Assembly (NCBI GenBank): GCA_024699855.1
Contig: JAMPIQ010000002.1
Coordinates: 4,402,001 to 4,466,000, forward strand
Reading direction: 5' to 3'
DNA: 64,000 bases
Source: Aphelenchoides besseyi
Taxonomy: Eukaryota > Nematoda > Chromadorea > Rhabditida > Aphelenchoididae
Shown here: positions 61,783 to 64,000 of the stretch, in pieces
Layout of the letters: every line of letters begins with the position of its first letter
Numbering within the stretch: the first letter of the stretch is position 1
The notes under the pieces: generated by a model
Seen by the model: the letters and a program-made list of their open reading frames with translations, nothing else
Told to the model about the DNA's origin: nothing
The model's database searches: none
Translations under genes and position numbers: made by a program

Positions 61783-62109
61783 TTACAGAGTTTCCTCTTC
61801 ATCTGAAAACAAAACAAGATTAGTTTTTGTAGTGTGTGAACGGCTTGCTTTTTGTACAAAGACCGTAGAAACGTCCACTGCCGGGACTGAGACCGACCGG
61901 AAAATGGCAGTAATAACCACTGGGACACGGGATTTCACGGTTCTTCTCGACGCCATCACGACAAACATCGTCACCTTCCAGGCGTCTTTGTGGTCTTGCT
62001 AAACTGACAACTTCATTGTCTCAACGAACACTATCAACTCACCAACAACAAAAGATAATCCGGACATTGCAATGAACAGAAAGACTACGGTCATTTTTGT
62101 TTGGAACAT
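61783..62109 (-). CDS. Small secreted cysteine-rich protein
   Basis: About 65 residues. Start at 62109 (MFQTKMTVVFLFIAMSGLSF) or the in-frame ATG at 62094. The signal peptide exon ends after VV and joins, across a short intron, to ARPQRRLEGDDVCRDGVEKN. The mature domain has four Cys in the pattern C-x11-C-x5-C-x16-C (VCRDG, IPCPSGYYC, YGLCTK). A GC-donor intron (61803-61848) ending in TTGTTTTGTTTTCAG would give the C-terminus NEEETL and the stop at 61783. Without it the frame ends twelve codons later after THYKN. The single compact four-Cys domain could be an antimicrobial-like or signalling peptide. I do not recognise it. Confidence 0.62.
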
Positions 62110-62929
62110 GATCAAATTCGCATGCAAAAACGAGCCAGTTGATTGATCAGCAGATACAAGAAAATTCTCGACTATCTTCAAAGCTTTTAGTCGTGAAATC
62201 GAATTGGTGTTTGGAATACGACGACTGGAATTGATATTCAATTACGTGTGAGAAAGTGAATCGCGTCTACGATTAAGAAACGAAATCCCGGGCATTCTTA
62301 ACAAATTTTAAAGGACATTCAGTCGCCAGATTCAAATCTTTTCTTAAAAACACGTACCATAGGATTAAAGTGGTGTATGAGCGACAACAGTAAATCGGGT
62401 TTCTTTTATACGTCTAACGGGAAAAAACTCCTGATACATATGGTCGTGTGTTGCCAAATCGTGGGCCCGGTTTGTATCTACAACTTAGCGACATATTTTA
62501 ATCACGTGCATGAAGCCAAATGTGGATACTCTAAGAAGTCGTTTTTTTGTCTTTACTTTCAAGTAAAAACCCGCTTAAGGAGTCGAGGCCAAAATGGAAA
62601 AGCCGATCGGCGTCAAAGCCAATTGAAATGTATACCACTTTGTGTAATTGATTTGTCGATAAAATTTCAGTCTTCGCTCGGAACCACCGGAAGACTTCGT
62701 TGTGATCAGGTTGCGATTAAGAAACAATTAATTTTAGTGCTGTTTACTACGCGGAACATGTGGATGAGCTTAAATCGGGGATTACTTCAAAAACACAACA
62801 ACAGACATCTTAGTTAATGGTACGAAGTTTATTGGAAAAGGAACGAAAGATTTTGAAAGAAAATTTGTCATTTCGGTTGTTTTGGTGTCATAACAAGAGA
62901 GATCACATTCCGTAGACTGGACTCAGCAG
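62110..62929. other. Intergenic region with an unexplained 146-codon open frame
   Basis: At 62377-62817 (+) there is a 146-codon frame starting MSDNSKSGFFYTSNGKKLLI. It has no recognisable domain, and I see no leader, poly(A) signal or homolog to support it. The region is otherwise featureless. Confidence 0.35.
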
Positions 62930-63742
62930 TTAGATAATCTGCGGTTTGACTTTCAGATATCTTCGTTGAGCACATCTTTGGGTGCAAAACACACACAAAT
63001 AGCAAATCGATATAGCGATCAAAACTAGAGCGCAAATCAAGAGCGCCCCGAAAACGCTCAGTGGAATCGAATACGTTCGTTCACGAGCCACCTCCTGAAA
63101 CCTATGACGTATGGAAAGCAACGAGCTAACTACTTACGATCATGTGTTCAACAGTCGTTGAGACGTTCGCGTAGTTGGCATTGAACTTTGTGAGCGTATC
63201 TTCTCCTTTCTTAATTACTTCTTTTGCGTGATTGTTGACCTGAAAGCGAATTCGAAAAAATCGAAATCAACCGACTGACCACGTGAGTCAGCTCGTTGAC
63301 ATTTCCAGCGACCACGTGAATGCGATCAATTACGAGATCTATCGAGTAGTTCGGTTTAACTGTTGGGAGATCATCGACCTGCAGTTGAGACGGTTGATTC
63401 CATTGAGAATACATCGAAAACAAAAACTTTAATAAGACACCAACTAACGAATCCTCTGAGCGTGTTTGTGTGGTAGACGAGCGACTGACTGGATGACTCA
63501 AAGAAGTGGGTTGCTTGCGAAGCGGTTGGACAAACAGACCCTATGGGTCTACGTTTTACCTCCCGCATCTGACCGCTGCGATGAGCAACTCTCGTTGCTG
63601 CATCGTTTGAACAAACACTCGAAGTCTTGTCCAAAATAGTCCGTTGAACATCTGAATCTCGTTCGTTACATGAATTTAACAAGCAATCTTCCGCAGACTT
63701 TGCTGTCACTGTTGTTTGAGGAATTGATTTTGTGCAACTCAA
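62930..63742 (-). CDS. Single-pass membrane protein, unknown, 5' end unresolved
   Basis: Reading from the right: a Ser/Cys/Thr-rich part (SAEDCLLNSCNERDSDVQRT, then VCSND), and after an intron a segment ending YHTNTLRGF. This joins in phase to VDDLPTVKPNYSIDLVIDRI and a helical heptad-like stretch (NELTHVVNNHAKEVIKKGED, then LTKFNANYANVSTTVEHMI). One strong membrane segment follows (LSVFGALLICALVLIAISIC) with a Cys-rich, basic juxtamembrane part (CVFCTQRCAQRRYLK), likely palmitoylated, and a stop at 62930. It looks like a type I or tail-anchored membrane protein. The start was not found: the frame is closed just beyond 63742, so more exons must lie upstream, possibly past the right edge. Confidence 0.55.
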
Positions 63743-64000
63743 TTGAAATTCAAACGATGATCTTCATTAGCAAAAATGCACTCGTCACCTTATCACCAAA
63801 AGTCAACGTCGCCAGAGCGGTGCATTTGATTAAACGACTTCTCCTCCAGTGACTTCAACTATTTTAGTGTTTTACACGCCGATCGTAAAGCAAATAAAAC
63901 TTCTGCAATCGATTCATATTTGCAGAAACGTGAATTGACTTCATTTTGTTGTCGTTTGCCAAAAACTCCATTAGTCGACGGTCTCCGAGAACCTTCTGTC
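63743..64000. other. Right edge, possible upstream exons
   Basis: Minus-strand sequence here includes an ATG-led frame (MEFLANDNKMKSIHVSANMN) that stops after 35 codons. I could not join it convincingly to the membrane protein exon at 63742. Confidence 0.3.

Noticed and set aside
62377..62817. 146-codon open frame on the plus strand
   Set aside because: No domain, signal peptide or homologous pattern recognised; mixed composition and no poly(A) signal nearby.

Overview
The window is nuclear DNA from a nematode, probably a free-living or parasitic chromadorean; the species cannot be read from it. The gene content supports this: an ODR-3-type olfactory G-alpha, two ground-like (hedgehog-related) proteins, ShKT-domain and DUF229 proteins, an OAC-type membrane acyltransferase, a glutamate-gated chloride channel and a multi-Kunitz/EGF protein of the MEC-1 kind. 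The gene structure agrees: introns of about 40-60 bases with T-rich acceptors, and acceptor sites just upstream of several start codons with no visible donor partner, as expected for spliced-leader addition. I saw no bacterial features, CRISPR array, transposon, rRNA or convincing tRNA.

Layout. 1-3746 (-): 5' part of neurexin, running off the left edge. 6312-7933 (-): a strongly diverged G-alpha. 9598-11201 (-): odr-3. 14347-16939 (-): a DHX15/Prp43-like DEAH helicase, lying 270 bases behind an alpha-1,3-fucosyltransferase (17209-18739, -) in what looks like an operon. 19534-20016 (-): a small unknown gene. 21703-26461 (+): a secreted protein with 12 Kunitz and 2 EGF domains. 27516-29021 (+): ground-like protein. 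29436-31987 (-): membrane acyltransferase. 32357-34607 (-): an ShKT protein with a repeat-rich tail that I do not recognise. 35075-35380 (+): a small membrane protein. 35569-37979 (-): DUF229 protein. 39059-40008 (+): second ground-like protein. 40293-43454 (-): multi-C2H2 zinc-finger protein. 47394-50949 (+): NO66/RIOX1-type JmjC oxygenase (jmjc-1). 51139-53467 (-): glutamate-gated chloride channel. 54832-55270 (-): small secreted protein. 56122-57201 (+): unrecognised basic protein. 58946-61389 (-): ACSF2-like acyl-CoA synthetase. 61783-62109 (-): small secreted cysteine-rich protein. 62930-63742 (-): single-pass membrane protein reaching the right edge region.

Several genes belong to neuronal or sensory biology (neurexin, odr-3, the diverged G-alpha, the GluCl channel, the MEC-1-like protein) and several to the extracellular or cuticular layer (ground-like, ShKT, Kunitz, small secreted proteins). 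Apart from the fucosyltransferase-helicase pair, I see no sign that neighbouring genes work in one pathway.

The most unusual items are: (1) an ShKT protein whose C-terminal half is built from about eleven short Trp-containing repeats alternating with an Asp-Asp-Leu motif; (2) a G-alpha with an acidic N-terminal insertion and losses at most GTPase motifs, lying next to odr-3; (3) at least four introns with GC instead of GT donors, three of which share the donor hexamer GCAAGC; (4) coding exons of only 4, 8 and 12 bases; (5) twelve Kunitz domains with no Lys or Arg at P1. All gene models were spliced by eye from reading-frame continuity and family resemblance, so exon edges not given explicitly are approximate.
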